From NCBI GenBank assembly GCA_016711605.1, contig JADJSS010000007.1, forward strand, positions 186,001-250,000: a stretch of 64,000 bases of DNA, read 5' to 3'. The number at the start of each line of letters is the position of its first letter. Position 1 is the first letter of the stretch. A model generated the notes under the pieces. It made no database searches, was not told the DNA's origin, and saw only the letters and a list, made by a program, of their open reading frames with translations. The position numbers were made by a program, and so were the translations under genes. Below are positions 19,979 through 28,729 of the stretch, piece after piece. Source of the stretch: Saprospirales bacterium (GTDB taxonomy: Bacteria; Bacteroidota; Bacteroidia; Chitinophagales; JADIYW01).

Positions 19979-20467
19979 TTATTTAAAGCCAAGTTGTCCG
20001 TTTGTAATAATTACCGAATCGTTTACATTGTAGATATTATAAATAACACCTGAAAATGTAGCTGTGATTTTATCTAAATCGCTTTTTGGGTCATCTACTC
20101 TACTAGTGATATTAATAGTCATGTGTCCTTTTGTGCTTGTCGATCTTAATTGATAATCGCCGTGTGTACTCAAATAACGAAACAAACCTCTTTGTTTTAC
20201 GTTGTAGGATGCCACAGAATCTGCACCAGAAAGTGAAACCATTACAGAAGTATCATTAGACATACCTGTAATAGTTGCAGCATCAATAATATCTGCCATA
20301 TAAGTTCCTAATGTTCCATTGGTAGATGCCCAATTTCTGCCGTTTACTTGCATGGTTAAAAATTGGTCTAATGATGCGTTAGGTGTTACAGTTTCTTCAT
20401 TAGTGCAAGCAATAGTTGATAATACAACTAAGATGCAGATTGCGATTTTTGTGATTTGTAATTTCAT
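19979..20467 (-). CDS. Small lipoprotein, DUF6252-like, paralogue of the 27570 gene
   Basis: 162 residues; lipobox STIAC. The mature part has the pattern LTMQVNGRNW near the N-terminus and ATFSGVIYN...VIITNGQLGFK at the C-terminus; the 27570-28067 gene has LTMKVNGVDW and GTFSGALYN...VVITNGIFKFN in the same places. This beta-sandwich-like lipoprotein type is common in Bacteroidota and resembles DUF6252 (recalled, not searched). The ATG lies in the same repeated leader block as two other lipoprotein genes (see 20461-20556). Confidence 0.75.
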   Translation of the reverse strand: MKLQITKIAICILVVLSTIACTNEETVTPNASLDQFLTMQVNGRNWASTNGTLGTYMADIIDAATITGMSNDTSVMVSLSGADSVASYNVKQRGLFRYLSTHGDYQLRSTSTKGHMTINITSRVDDPKSDLDKITATFSGVIYNIYNVNDSVIITNGQLGFK

Positions 20468-20556
20468 GTTGTTTAATTTTTAATGATGAATAATTGGTTC
20501 GTCTTATTGACAATACAAAGATGCATACATACCAATTGGTAAAAAATTACTTTTTT
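20461..20556 (-). repeat. Repeated promoter/leader block, copy 1
   Basis: This stretch, starting at the ATG of the 19979 gene and running upstream, recurs almost base for base at 26631-26726 and with changes at 28576-28669. All three precede unrelated lipoprotein bodies. It contains AATTGG-type words and ACCAATTGGT, a perfect palindrome (20540-20549). A CATCTTTG sequence on the minus strand is one base off the -7 consensus. Confidence 0.8.
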
Positions 20557-20677
20557 CGCCAAATATCGATTTCCAGGATAGTGTTTTTGATAATAAATAC
20601 TGTTTTGAGATAATTATAAAACATTGTTTGTCAATAAATTAGATAAAATTAAAGTAATAATAAAAAGTAGAGTTTTA

Positions 20678-23572
20678 TTAGTGTATTTTGGTTAAATTTT
20701 CTTGATCTGATTTTATGAATTTGGAGTTTTTGATATTTATATCATCCACAAATAATTTTATCATATACAGGCCTTGTGGTAAATCTTTGACGTTAATAAC
20801 AGTATTATTATTAAGCTCATTATGTGTAAAAACATCTTGACCAATAGCATTATAAATTTGTATGTTTTTTTTACCGGTAATTTTATTCCAATCAACATTT
20901 AAGATATCTGATGCTGGATTGGGAAATAATCTTATTTCGGTATTATTATCGTTTGAGCAATTTTGTAAAATAATTTTTGAGTATGAAAATTTGTTGTCTT
21001 TATCAACTTGTTTTAATCTAAAATACTTTGAGTCTGGCTGTGCACTTACAGAAATAGAATAGTTTTGCTGTGTATTTGTATTTCCGTTTTTAGATTCTAT
21101 TTTTTCTAAAGGAATAAAATGAATAGCATCGTTTGATTGTTCAATTTCAAAATAATCATTATTTAATTCTGATGCTGTTTGCCAGCTAAAATGCAATTGA
21201 TTGCTTTCACATTCAACATTAAAATAAACAAGTTCAACTGGCAATATACAACTTGATGTTGCAAAATTAAATAACTGTGTAAGTGTATCTCGGCAACCGG
21301 CAATTTCAATAAAACGTTCAACTAAATAATTGCCATCATCTGCAAATGTTATTGGATAAATAGCTATAGAATTTCCAGAAGCAACAACATTGTTGGGTCT
21401 TGTCCATCTGTATGTTATAAATGGTGAACTTAATAATGATAATCTTACTGAATCACCAATACAATTATTGCCACTTAAAAATACTGGTTGTAATAAAATA
21501 GTATCTACAAAAACATTGTAAATAAATTGCGAGCCACAAGAGTCTATAATGATGGCTCTGTAATTACCAGTGTCTGAGACTATAAAAGCATTTGAATTTT
21601 GAATTGCCGTGAAAACACCATTTTTATCTTGTAGCTGATATCTAAAGTTTGGCACACCAACACTTGTATCTGGCAACAATTCCAGTACAATATTACTGTT
21701 ACATTTTACTACGTTGTGTGCCGTAATACGTGGCGAAGTTTGTGCCGGAATGATTATGGTATCGTAAATTCTCTTACATGTTTTATCATCTTTTAAGGTA
21801 TATCCTGCCGAGTTTCCGTTGTATTCAAACTCCACTACATAAGTACCAGCTGGTTGGTTGTTTAAGCTAATTTGGTTGGGTGCGTTAAATGCACTGAATG
21901 AATTAAAATAGACTGTACCAAAACCAAGTCTGCTAATTCTTAAGTCAGGAATGAAACCATAATCTGCAGCAAAATGAAGTGTGTTGTTGTTGCCACAACC
22001 TTTTGTATACGTTAATCGATGTGTTAATCTTTTTATTTCTGATGGTAGAATTGTAAGGGTTGTATCTAATTCTGTTCCACAATCGTCTTTAAACCTTAAT
22101 TTATAAGTACCAGCTGTTAAACCACTCAATCCTGTATTATACACATTGTTTCCAACACTATATATAAACATATTTTGCGGATAAGTGTACGTGTCATTAT
22201 AAGCATATCGCGGTTGTGTGCTGCTTAAGGTTGATGGTCCAGATATGACTTCAAAAGTTGGTAAGGATTTAAAATTATATACAAACATCACCTTAAATAA
22301 TGCTACAGAATCGGCGCAGATATAACCAACATCACCAACATTAAAGTATGGTCTGGCTGGTTGTACATAAAATCTAAAAGTATCTCTATAAATTTTTCCG
22401 CAAGCATCTTTAACTCTAAAAATATACGTTTTATTATTTTCTATTGGTTGTAAATTGATGTAATAAATAGACTCAAAGCCAAATTGTTCTAATAGTATCT
22501 GTGCTTGCGTTCGTGTTCGTGTAGAATCTAATAGAACAGTTCCTGTAGTAGAATCAATCACCTGAAACTGAACAGGTGCTTGCAATCCAGTTTGATATCT
22601 TATTGGTGAAGGATCGTATAGCGTAAAATTAACACCAATACTATCGCTACATAAAAGCGTAGGCGTTGCAATAAATTTATTAAAATTTAAAATTCTGCCA
22701 GTTGTTTTAATAGAATCATTGCAAGCATTAAACAGTGCAACATCAATCTGGTCGCCGTAAGTAACACCACCAATTTTCTGGCTAAAATACAAATAATCTA
22801 TGTTCGAAGTAATGAGCGTGATATCGTTATTCGCAATAAATTGTGTGCCACTTGCTGTGGTAATGCGCAATGTATAAGGTGGTTTAAATTGCTTGTTAAG
22901 ATGATTTATAATAACACGATACATGGTGGTGTCACAGTCAATCATTTCAACAGTGGGAAAGCCATTGCCATATAAACCTTCGCTGAATTCGCTTCCATTG
23001 GATAAAAACTCAATAGCATAACTAACTGTATTGGCGCAATCTTGTAGTATCATTCTGTAATTTCCTTTAGGCAAATTTGTAAATGTTGCACTTGGTTGAA
23101 ATGCTCTAATGGTAGCACCAGTAATCGTATCCAATCGCCATTGAAATGGTCCCAAACCAGTACCTGTTTGCAATACACCGGTAAGCGTACCGGTTACATC
23201 GTTATCACAATAAGGTGCAATAGTATCTATACGTTGTATTACAGGTGCTGTATAGCTTGTAGTAACTATAATATTGCTTTGTATAGCACTGTCGTTTGCC
23301 AAATTATATACTTTTAAATAATACGTTCCAGCTGCCAAATTTGTAAAATTTCCTGATGAGTTAGTTTGTGTAGTAGTGCTTGTAAGAGAATAAAATAAAG
23401 TTGTAATTGGCAAAGCTTCGGTAGCATTTACTGTAATACTTGCATTGTTAGAGCATGTTGCATTTACAATATTTACAGCGTTGATTGTAATACTACCAGC
23501 AATACTTAACGTTGTAAAAAAACAAAGCACAATTGTGCTAAAAATAGAAGATATAAAAAAATGTTTTTTCAT
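20678..23572 (-). CDS. Large T9SS-secreted surface protein
   Basis: 964 residues. Signal peptide MKKHFFISSIFSTIVLCFF...SIAG, then repeated beta-sandwich modules: the early part recalls SprB-like repeats (NATCSNNASITVNA; GNFTNLAAGTYYLKVYN), with several LPKGNYRMILQDC/LTAGTYKLRFKDDCG echoes later. After about residue 770 comes a segment LPVELVYFNVECESNQLHFSWQTASELNNDYFEIEQS, common just before type A sorting tails. The type IX sorting domain is FPNPASDILNVDW...GLYMIKLF; it is followed by an extra SDQENLTKIH tail. Probably adhesive or structural; no enzyme motif seen. Confidence 0.88.
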   Translation of the reverse strand: MKKHFFISSIFSTIVLCFFTTLSIAGSITINAVNIVNATCSNNASITVNATEALPITTLFYSLTSTTTQTNSSGNFTNLAAGTYYLKVYNLANDSAIQSNIIVTTSYTAPVIQRIDTIAPYCDNDVTGTLTGVLQTGTGLGPFQWRLDTITGATIRAFQPSATFTNLPKGNYRMILQDCANTVSYAIEFLSNGSEFSEGLYGNGFPTVEMIDCDTTMYRVIINHLNKQFKPPYTLRITTASGTQFIANNDITLITSNIDYLYFSQKIGGVTYGDQIDVALFNACNDSIKTTGRILNFNKFIATPTLLCSDSIGVNFTLYDPSPIRYQTGLQAPVQFQVIDSTTGTVLLDSTRTRTQAQILLEQFGFESIYYINLQPIENNKTYIFRVKDACGKIYRDTFRFYVQPARPYFNVGDVGYICADSVALFKVMFVYNFKSLPTFEVISGPSTLSSTQPRYAYNDTYTYPQNMFIYSVGNNVYNTGLSGLTAGTYKLRFKDDCGTELDTTLTILPSEIKRLTHRLTYTKGCGNNNTLHFAADYGFIPDLRISRLGFGTVYFNSFSAFNAPNQISLNNQPAGTYVVEFEYNGNSAGYTLKDDKTCKRIYDTIIIPAQTSPRITAHNVVKCNSNIVLELLPDTSVGVPNFRYQLQDKNGVFTAIQNSNAFIVSDTGNYRAIIIDSCGSQFIYNVFVDTILLQPVFLSGNNCIGDSVRLSLLSSPFITYRWTRPNNVVASGNSIAIYPITFADDGNYLVERFIEIAGCRDTLTQLFNFATSSCILPVELVYFNVECESNQLHFSWQTASELNNDYFEIEQSNDAIHFIPLEKIESKNGNTNTQQNYSISVSAQPDSKYFRLKQVDKDNKFSYSKIILQNCSNDNNTEIRLFPNPASDILNVDWNKITGKKNIQIYNAIGQDVFTHNELNNNTVINVKDLPQGLYMIKLFVDDINIKNSKFIKSDQENLTKIH

Positions 23573-23727
23573 TTGTTTATTTATATGGAATTAATTGAGC
23601 AAATAGAATTTATGACTTCTGCACATTTATAATTTTTGTGTCACAGAACCATGTTTCGCAAATAATCATTGCTTCTCAGTGTGCGAACAATTGCTCATTT
23701 TATTGTTTTATTTTTAGAATAAATAGT

Positions 23728-23753
23728 GTGCTGCTACAATACAGTAGCAGCAC
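23728..23753. repeat. Perfect 10-base hairpin
   Basis: GTGCTGCTAC and GTAGCAGCAC around a six-base loop, GC-richer than its surroundings. It has no T tract on the plus side. Confidence 0.6.
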
Positions 23754-23785
23754 TTAACTCTGCTATGAGAATGGAGAGTTGAAAT

Positions 23786-23808
23786 AACTGTTAAAACAGT
23801 TTTTTTTT
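23786..23808 (+). terminator. Plus-strand intrinsic terminator with no evident gene upstream
   Basis: AACTGT pairs with ACAGTT around a four-base loop, followed by a run of T up to 23808. The annotated neighbours on both sides are on the minus strand. Confidence 0.6.
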
Positions 23809-24023
23809 CTAAACCACGTTTTAATTTTATGGTTTTTGATAAATGATGTGTAATGTGGTATTAACTCTAGGCTTCTCATAGCTTATTAAAATCAAATTTA
23901 AAGTAAAGAATTAATTTAAAAAGCGCTTTATTGGGTATTTATTAAACTTCTGAGTCAAAAATTATTGCAAAACACATTGAAATACAATCATTTATGTGAA
24001 CTATCAATTAAATAAACAATGCA

Positions 24024-25484
24024 TTATTTCGACCTGTTTTCGAACCATTTTAATATAAATTCATCAACTACAACAGCTTTATTTTCTAGTTGATACTTGC
24101 AAAGCAATTGATATGTTTTTTGATATTTTAGTTTTGTGTTAGTCTTGTTTTTTAAACTATTTTTAAGAAAATCAAAGAATTCTTTTTCTGCCAAACCAAT
24201 CAAATTATTGTCATTTAATTTTTTTTCTGTTTGCTTTATTTGATAATCCAAAACATCCGTTTTTTGTTCTTCAATTACCAATATTAATGTATATAATTCA
24301 ATGGCACATTGCTTATTTATTTCAATTTTAATTTTATCATTTAATAAAATATTTTGCCACCATTTGTATGCTTCAGTATACTTTTTATTAAAAAAACATA
24401 CTAAACCACTGCATTGGCAAAGCCATATATAAAAATCATCTCTAATTTTATTTTGATAAAGTTCTAAGCCATTTTTTATTTCAGATGTTAAGCAATATCC
24501 ATCTTTATAATTTTCAGTTCCTAAATTATAAAGCAATGCACAGTAATAATAATCATGAAAAAATTTTATCTTTTTTTCAATACTTTTTGTTTCTAATTCT
24601 TGCATTTTTTGCAAATATGATTTCAAACTACTCCATTCTTTGTTGTGGTAACATGCCAACATAAAATTGTAATAAGTTGCAAACAAATCAATTGGTGAAT
24701 TTGGCTGCGCAAGTAGTTGTTTTTCTCTAATTTCTACTACTTTTTTGTTTTGCAAAAACTGATTATATATATCATCTGTTAATAGAAAATAATGTGCCAA
24801 AGTATTGTGATATTGAGCATTTAATAAAAAAGATGTTGTTGTTGTTGGTGGCAAAATACTATTAATATTTATTGCATTTTCAATAGTTTGCTTGTATTCT
24901 TTTTTAGTATAATTATGTCGTGTTAATTCATAAAAATTTAGCGAGTGCCATATTTTTTTATATTCAGCTAGTTGTTGCAAAATACTTATAACCTGCAATT
25001 CTTCTTCACATATATTTTTACCAAATTCTACATTGTTTGATGCAATTCTTCTGTTACCAAAAAGCCACCTTTCGTGGTTCAAAATATCTAACAATAAAAC
25101 ATAATTTTCATATTGTAAACACTCTTGTTTTGTTTTAATTATTAATTTATGTGCAGCTTTATCTAAACCTTTTGATGTAAGTACAAATATTTGTGTAGTT
25201 TGCTTTCTTAATTTCCAGTCTATAAATTGCTCATCATAATATTCACGCATTGCCTCTAATATAAGCTCAAACAAATAATGTTTGGTAACTGCAAGATGTT
25301 TTACAAATGGTTCTTTGCGTAATTTTTTTATTAATTCATTTTCTTCATAAAATTCTTGTTTTTCAATAAATTGATAAAGTTTAGAATAATTATTTTTAGA
25401 TGCAGAAAATCGATTGATATAAATAGATACATATCTTTTTTCATTGGCATTTAGAGATTTTATTAAATTATGTAAATCATTCAT
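24024..25484 (-). CDS. Alpha-helical protein of unknown function (member 1 of a three-gene set)
   Basis: 486 residues, no signal peptide, almost entirely helical, rich in Lys, Glu, Asn, Tyr and Leu, with helix-pair periodicity suggesting a TPR-like solenoid. The N-terminus (MNDLHNLIKSLNANEKRYVSIYINRF...KLYQFIEKQ) has the same plan as the 29334 and 42811 genes: a short opening helix, a loop with SxN/KxN, then LFxxI. Sequence similarity is weak, so this is a diverged member or analogue. Probably cytoplasmic. No catalytic motif seen. Confidence 0.8.
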   Translation of the reverse strand: MNDLHNLIKSLNANEKRYVSIYINRFSASKNNYSKLYQFIEKQEFYEENELIKKLRKEPFVKHLAVTKHYLFELILEAMREYYDEQFIDWKLRKQTTQIFVLTSKGLDKAAHKLIIKTKQECLQYENYVLLLDILNHERWLFGNRRIASNNVEFGKNICEEELQVISILQQLAEYKKIWHSLNFYELTRHNYTKKEYKQTIENAININSILPPTTTTSFLLNAQYHNTLAHYFLLTDDIYNQFLQNKKVVEIREKQLLAQPNSPIDLFATYYNFMLACYHNKEWSSLKSYLQKMQELETKSIEKKIKFFHDYYYCALLYNLGTENYKDGYCLTSEIKNGLELYQNKIRDDFYIWLCQCSGLVCFFNKKYTEAYKWWQNILLNDKIKIEINKQCAIELYTLILVIEEQKTDVLDYQIKQTEKKLNDNNLIGLAEKEFFDFLKNSLKNKTNTKLKYQKTYQLLCKYQLENKAVVVDEFILKWFENRSK

Positions 25485-25634
25485 ATAGCTTGAAATTACG
25501 TTAAAAAGATTGTATTGCTAAGTATATATTGAATATTTTTTATAGTTACTTTCTATTGTTTTATGTAAATCAGTTGAACAAAAATAAAAGTTAAACAGAC
25601 AAGACTACGTTCTAAAACAAGCATCATTATATTT

Positions 25635-25730
25635 TTATATTAAAGCTCTTCTCTTACCACAATTGTTTTTTTTGCAACTTGCAGCAAAAATTACTATTGC
25701 GAGAAGTGCGATTGTTTTTAAATTTTTCAT
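25635..25730 (-). pseudogene. Mini-ORF: lipoprotein signal fused to the 3' end of another gene
   Basis: A 31-codon ORF encodes MKNLKTIALLAIVIFAASC followed by KKNNCGKRRALI. The first part is a typical lipoprotein signal like those at 25750 and 28142. The last part is out of frame and comes from a 30-base stretch (25641-25670) identical to the 3' end of the 28142 gene (28143-28172). It therefore looks like a deletion product joining the start of one such gene to the tail of another. A tiny functional lipoprotein is possible but unlikely. Confidence 0.65.
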
Positions 25731-25749
25731 GATATTTTTTTTGATTCAA

Positions 25750-26637
25750 TTAATTACATTCGTAATAAAATCTGTTTGTTTTTGGATAGCCAGCAGAAGT
25801 TGGTGTTTTAATTATTTTTTGTGAACGCACCAAGTTTTGTGCATCTGTTGTGTATTCATAATTAAATGAATAGTTGCCTGAACCAGAACTAAATGTGGTA
25901 GTGCTGCTTAATGGTACATTTTTACTTCCTTTACCTAATAAATGCATGAAATAAGGATAGTTTTTTTCGTAGTATCTACCTGTTCCAACTATATTTCCAC
26001 TAATTAAAGACTCATTTACATATAAACCAGCGGTATTTGCAATTGTTGAATAATTAATGAGTACAGTTCTGTGAATATTATAAAGTCCTGTGTTTCCACC
26101 ATACAAAACATAAAACTTAGTAAGATTATCATTTTCATACACCATTGAATCTTTCCAAAACACATAAGGGATTCCATCTTTTAAAGTTATTATCTCTGAT
26201 ACTATTAAATGGCCAGCAGCGTCATATTTGCAGCTTACTCTATTATCATAAATGCCTGCTGCATCGTTTACAATTTGTTGAAAACGCTCAATATTTCCAT
26301 CTGTATTTAGTGTAAAATTTCTGGTAAAACTTGGTAAAGATGCTGTATTGGTGGTTGCAACTTGCTTATGATAACCACCATCATTTAGAAAATCCATATT
26401 TACAAGCCATGATGAATTATAAGATTTGATATTGCTTACCTTATTTGATGAATTGTAGCTTAAAACAAGTGAATCATTACCAATTTTGAGATTGATTACT
26501 TTACAAGCAACTGGTTTTTGGTTCTCTTTTTTGCAACTTACAGCAAGGATTACTATTGCAAGAATTGCGATTGCTTTTAAATTTTTACTCATTTTCTTTG
26601 TAATCAAATTTTTGAGTTCGTGAATCTGTGATTTCAT
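25750..26637 (-). CDS. Lipoprotein of unknown function (DUF4595/YD-repeat-like beta protein)
   Basis: 295 residues; lipobox AVSC then KKEN. The mature part has repeated strands of the form LSYNSSNKVSNIKSYNSSW, FTLNTDGNIERFQQIV and CKYDAAGHLIVSEII, resembling the YD-type repeats of Bacteroidota DUF4595-like lipoproteins. The start at 26637 yields a 15-residue pre-extension (ending NLITKK) before Met16 at 26592. Promoter, leader and signal are nearly identical to those of the 28142 gene although the mature parts are unrelated. Confidence 0.75.
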   Translation of the reverse strand: MKSQIHELKNLITKKMSKNLKAIAILAIVILAVSCKKENQKPVACKVINLKIGNDSLVLSYNSSNKVSNIKSYNSSWLVNMDFLNDGGYHKQVATTNTASLPSFTRNFTLNTDGNIERFQQIVNDAAGIYDNRVSCKYDAAGHLIVSEIITLKDGIPYVFWKDSMVYENDNLTKFYVLYGGNTGLYNIHRTVLINYSTIANTAGLYVNESLISGNIVGTGRYYEKNYPYFMHLLGKGSKNVPLSSTTTFSSGSGNYSFNYEYTTDAQNLVRSQKIIKTPTSAGYPKTNRFYYECN

Positions 26638-26726
26638 GTTGTTTAATTTTTAATGATGAATAATTGGTTGTCGTTATTGACAATACAAAGATGCAGACAT
26701 ACCAATTGGTAAAAAATTACTTTTTG
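26531..26726 (-). repeat. Promoter-leader-signal block, copy 2
   Basis: Covers the signal-peptide codons, the 15-codon pre-extension and about 90 bases upstream of the 25750 gene. It aligns closely with 28470-28669; the upstream part also aligns with 20461-20556. Confidence 0.8.
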
Positions 26727-26900
26727 AAGCAGGTATCAGATTTTATCTGCGTTTTTTTATCTTAAAATATAATTGGAATAGATTATAAACTGCTGATCTT
26801 CAATAATTTGTTGCGCGAGCTTTTTAATTAAAAAGTAGACTTTTAACTTGATTATTTGATCTAAGAAAATGTTTGTTTTTTATGAAATCTATAAATAAAC

Positions 26901-27542
26901 TTATAGATTTACTCTTTTTACTTTAAATGTAGCAGTTACAATTTTTGGAATGTAACTAAAACAACCCGATGGTTTTTCATAAACAGTTGCATAAAAAGTT
27001 CCTTCAATGATGCCGCCATTTTCACTACTGTAACGTGTAATATCAATTTCTTGTACGCCAACTATACCATTTGTTGATACACAAAAACCACCTGCATTAG
27101 TCGTTTTTTGCAAGTTTTTTGAATTATCAGAAATAGTTGTAGCAGTAGCAGATGAACCCGTTGTAAAGCGTTCTATAAGTGCCGTTGCATTTGGAAAATC
27201 TAGTGCTGTATTTTCTTCTCTAAATGAATATATTCCAGTATGAGTTACATTGGTTACGTTAAACGAAAAATTAAACCCATTTGATGCTGATGTATTATAT
27301 ACATTATTACTACCACAACCAATGCTTAAGTCATCGCCATGAAAAATACAAGATCCTAATAAAGTTCCTTCGTCAGATGCTGCTCCACCATATTGTGGAC
27401 ATTTTCTTAATAATCCATCAAAAGTAATATCAACACTGTACTCGCTATTATTGGAAGTTGGTGATGGTGTACTTCTATTGCAAGAAAATAGTATAACACT
27501 TATTGTCAATGTAAAAATTGATTTGATAATAGATGCTTTCAT
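26901..27542 (-). CDS. Lipoprotein of unknown function
   Basis: 213 residues. Signal KSIFTLTISVILFSC gives a lipobox at FSC. The mature part contains VDITFDGLLRKCPQYGG and a C-terminal GIIEGTFYATVYEK, loosely like the strands of the DUF6252-type neighbours, so it may be a distant member of the same fold. The ATG at 27542 follows directly on the stop-to-start gap of the upstream lipoprotein gene (27 bases), so they may share a transcript. Confidence 0.75.
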   Translation of the reverse strand: MKASIIKSIFTLTISVILFSCNRSTPSPTSNNSEYSVDITFDGLLRKCPQYGGAASDEGTLLGSCIFHGDDLSIGCGSNNVYNTSASNGFNFSFNVTNVTHTGIYSFREENTALDFPNATALIERFTTGSSATATTISDNSKNLQKTTNAGGFCVSTNGIVGVQEIDITRYSSENGGIIEGTFYATVYEKPSGCFSYIPKIVTATFKVKRVNL

Positions 27543-27569
27543 TTTTTTATTGATTTAGATTGATATAAT

Positions 27570-28067
27570 TTAATTAAACTTAAAAATGCCATTTGTAATA
27601 ACTACCGAATCGGTTGCACTATTATATAATGCACCAGAAAATGTACCTTCTATATTATTTAGTGTAGATCCACCGTTTAATTTTGTAATTGTAAAGGAAG
27701 CTCTTGATTTTGGATATGAAGCTGACACTTTGTATTGCTTAGGAGAAACGCCATCTCTTAAAAACGTTATACCTTGGCCTGGTGTTGGAATTATTGGATA
27801 GGTACCAAGACCAGTTACAGGAATATTGCTGATGATTAAGGTTTCATCTGTAGCTGATTTTCTTCCACCTATATATGCTTTATTGTTTGTGGTTTGTATG
27901 TATCCTGCTAAGTTATCATCACCAACCCAATCTACACCATTTACTTTCATGGTTAAAATTTCTTGTCCTGTTGGATTATTTGAATTGTTATCTTTTTTGC
28001 AGCCTTGTAGCGATGTTAATGCTATGATTAAAGCTAAAGTTAATACTGCATTGAATTGATTTTTCAT
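27570..28067 (-). CDS. Small lipoprotein, DUF6252-like, paralogue of the 19979 gene
   Basis: 165 residues from MKNQFNAVLTLALIIALTS to the lipobox LQGC then KKDN. LTMKVNGVDW and GTFSGALYN...VVITNGIFKFN match the 19979 gene. An in-frame ATG at 28130 would add 21 residues without a signal-like character, so 28067 is preferred; near-consensus TATCTTTA lies just upstream of it on the minus strand. Confidence 0.75.
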   Translation of the reverse strand: MKNQFNAVLTLALIIALTSLQGCKKDNNSNNPTGQEILTMKVNGVDWVGDDNLAGYIQTTNNKAYIGGRKSATDETLIISNIPVTGLGTYPIIPTPGQGITFLRDGVSPKQYKVSASYPKSRASFTITKLNGGSTLNNIEGTFSGALYNSATDSVVITNGIFKFN

Positions 28068-28141
28068 GTTGATTTTTTTATAGATTAAAGATAATGCTTT
28101 AAATGAAATTGTATTAAAATATGTGAGCAAATTTTTTATTT

Positions 28142-28582
28142 CTAAAGCTCTTCTCTTACCACAATTGTTTTTGAAATGACAGTTGAATCGTTTCCGTTTT
28201 TAGCAATTAATTTCACTTGATTGGAATGATAAACATCACCGCCAACCACTGCATTTGTAGAGAAAAAATTGACTAAATCTGTTGTTGTATATGCAATACG
28301 ACCGTTGGTTGTTGTTGCACTATAGCCACCACCAAAATCCCAACGATAACTGGTTGCATTCGTAGATGTATTAGTGAAATCGAAAACCAGATTAGAGCCA
28401 ATTCCATAAGGTATAGTGTCATCTATAATAGTAAAATTGGCAATAGGTAAATTCGGATTTACTGATTTGTCTTTTTTGCAGCTTACAGCAAGGATTACTA
28501 TTGCGATAAGTGTGATTGTTTTTAAATTTTTACTCATTTTCTTTGTAATCAAATTTTTGAGTTCGTGAATCTGTAATTTCAT
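28142..28582 (-). CDS. Lipoprotein with a PKD-like domain
   Basis: About 146 residues from ATG at 28582. Lipobox AVSC then KKDK; the mature part is one PKD-type beta-sandwich with FDFTNTSTNATSYRWDFGGG near the middle and a final strand STVISKTIVV. PKD domains mediate surface binding in many secreted Bacteroidota proteins. Start alternatives are 28537 (short signal) and an upstream ATG at 28627; 28582 matches the conserved pre-extension seen in three neighbours and lies at the ATG of the repeated leader. Confidence 0.75.
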   Translation of the reverse strand: MKLQIHELKNLITKKMSKNLKTITLIAIVILAVSCKKDKSVNPNLPIANFTIIDDTIPYGIGSNLVFDFTNTSTNATSYRWDFGGGYSATTTNGRIAYTTTDLVNFFSTNAVVGGDVYHSNQVKLIAKNGNDSTVISKTIVVREEL

Positions 28583-28669
28583 GTTGTTTAATTTTAATGA
28601 TGAATAATTGGTTGTCGTTATTGACAATACAAAATTGCATCAATCACAAGCCATTAAAAATTACTTTTT
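28470..28669 (-). repeat. Promoter-leader-signal block, copy 3
   Basis: Near-identical to 26531-26726 through the signal codons, the NLITKK leader and the first 60 bases upstream, then more diverged but still alignable. The palindrome ACCAATTGGT present in copies 1 and 2 is lost here. Confidence 0.8.
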
Positions 28670-28729
28670 GAAGCGATTATCAGATTTAAATGCATAAAAA
28701 ATGCCATTCTAGCAGTTGCTAAAATGACA

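Larger units (their letters stand above)
23573..24023. other. Gene-free stretch with hairpins; possible small RNA
   Basis: No ORF of note. It holds a perfect hairpin (23728-23753), a long-range inverted repeat with arms near 23762-23780 and 23864-23883 sharing GCTATGAGAA and AGAGTT, and between those arms a plus-strand intrinsic terminator. No plus-strand gene lies upstream for that terminator to serve. Confidence 0.45.
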
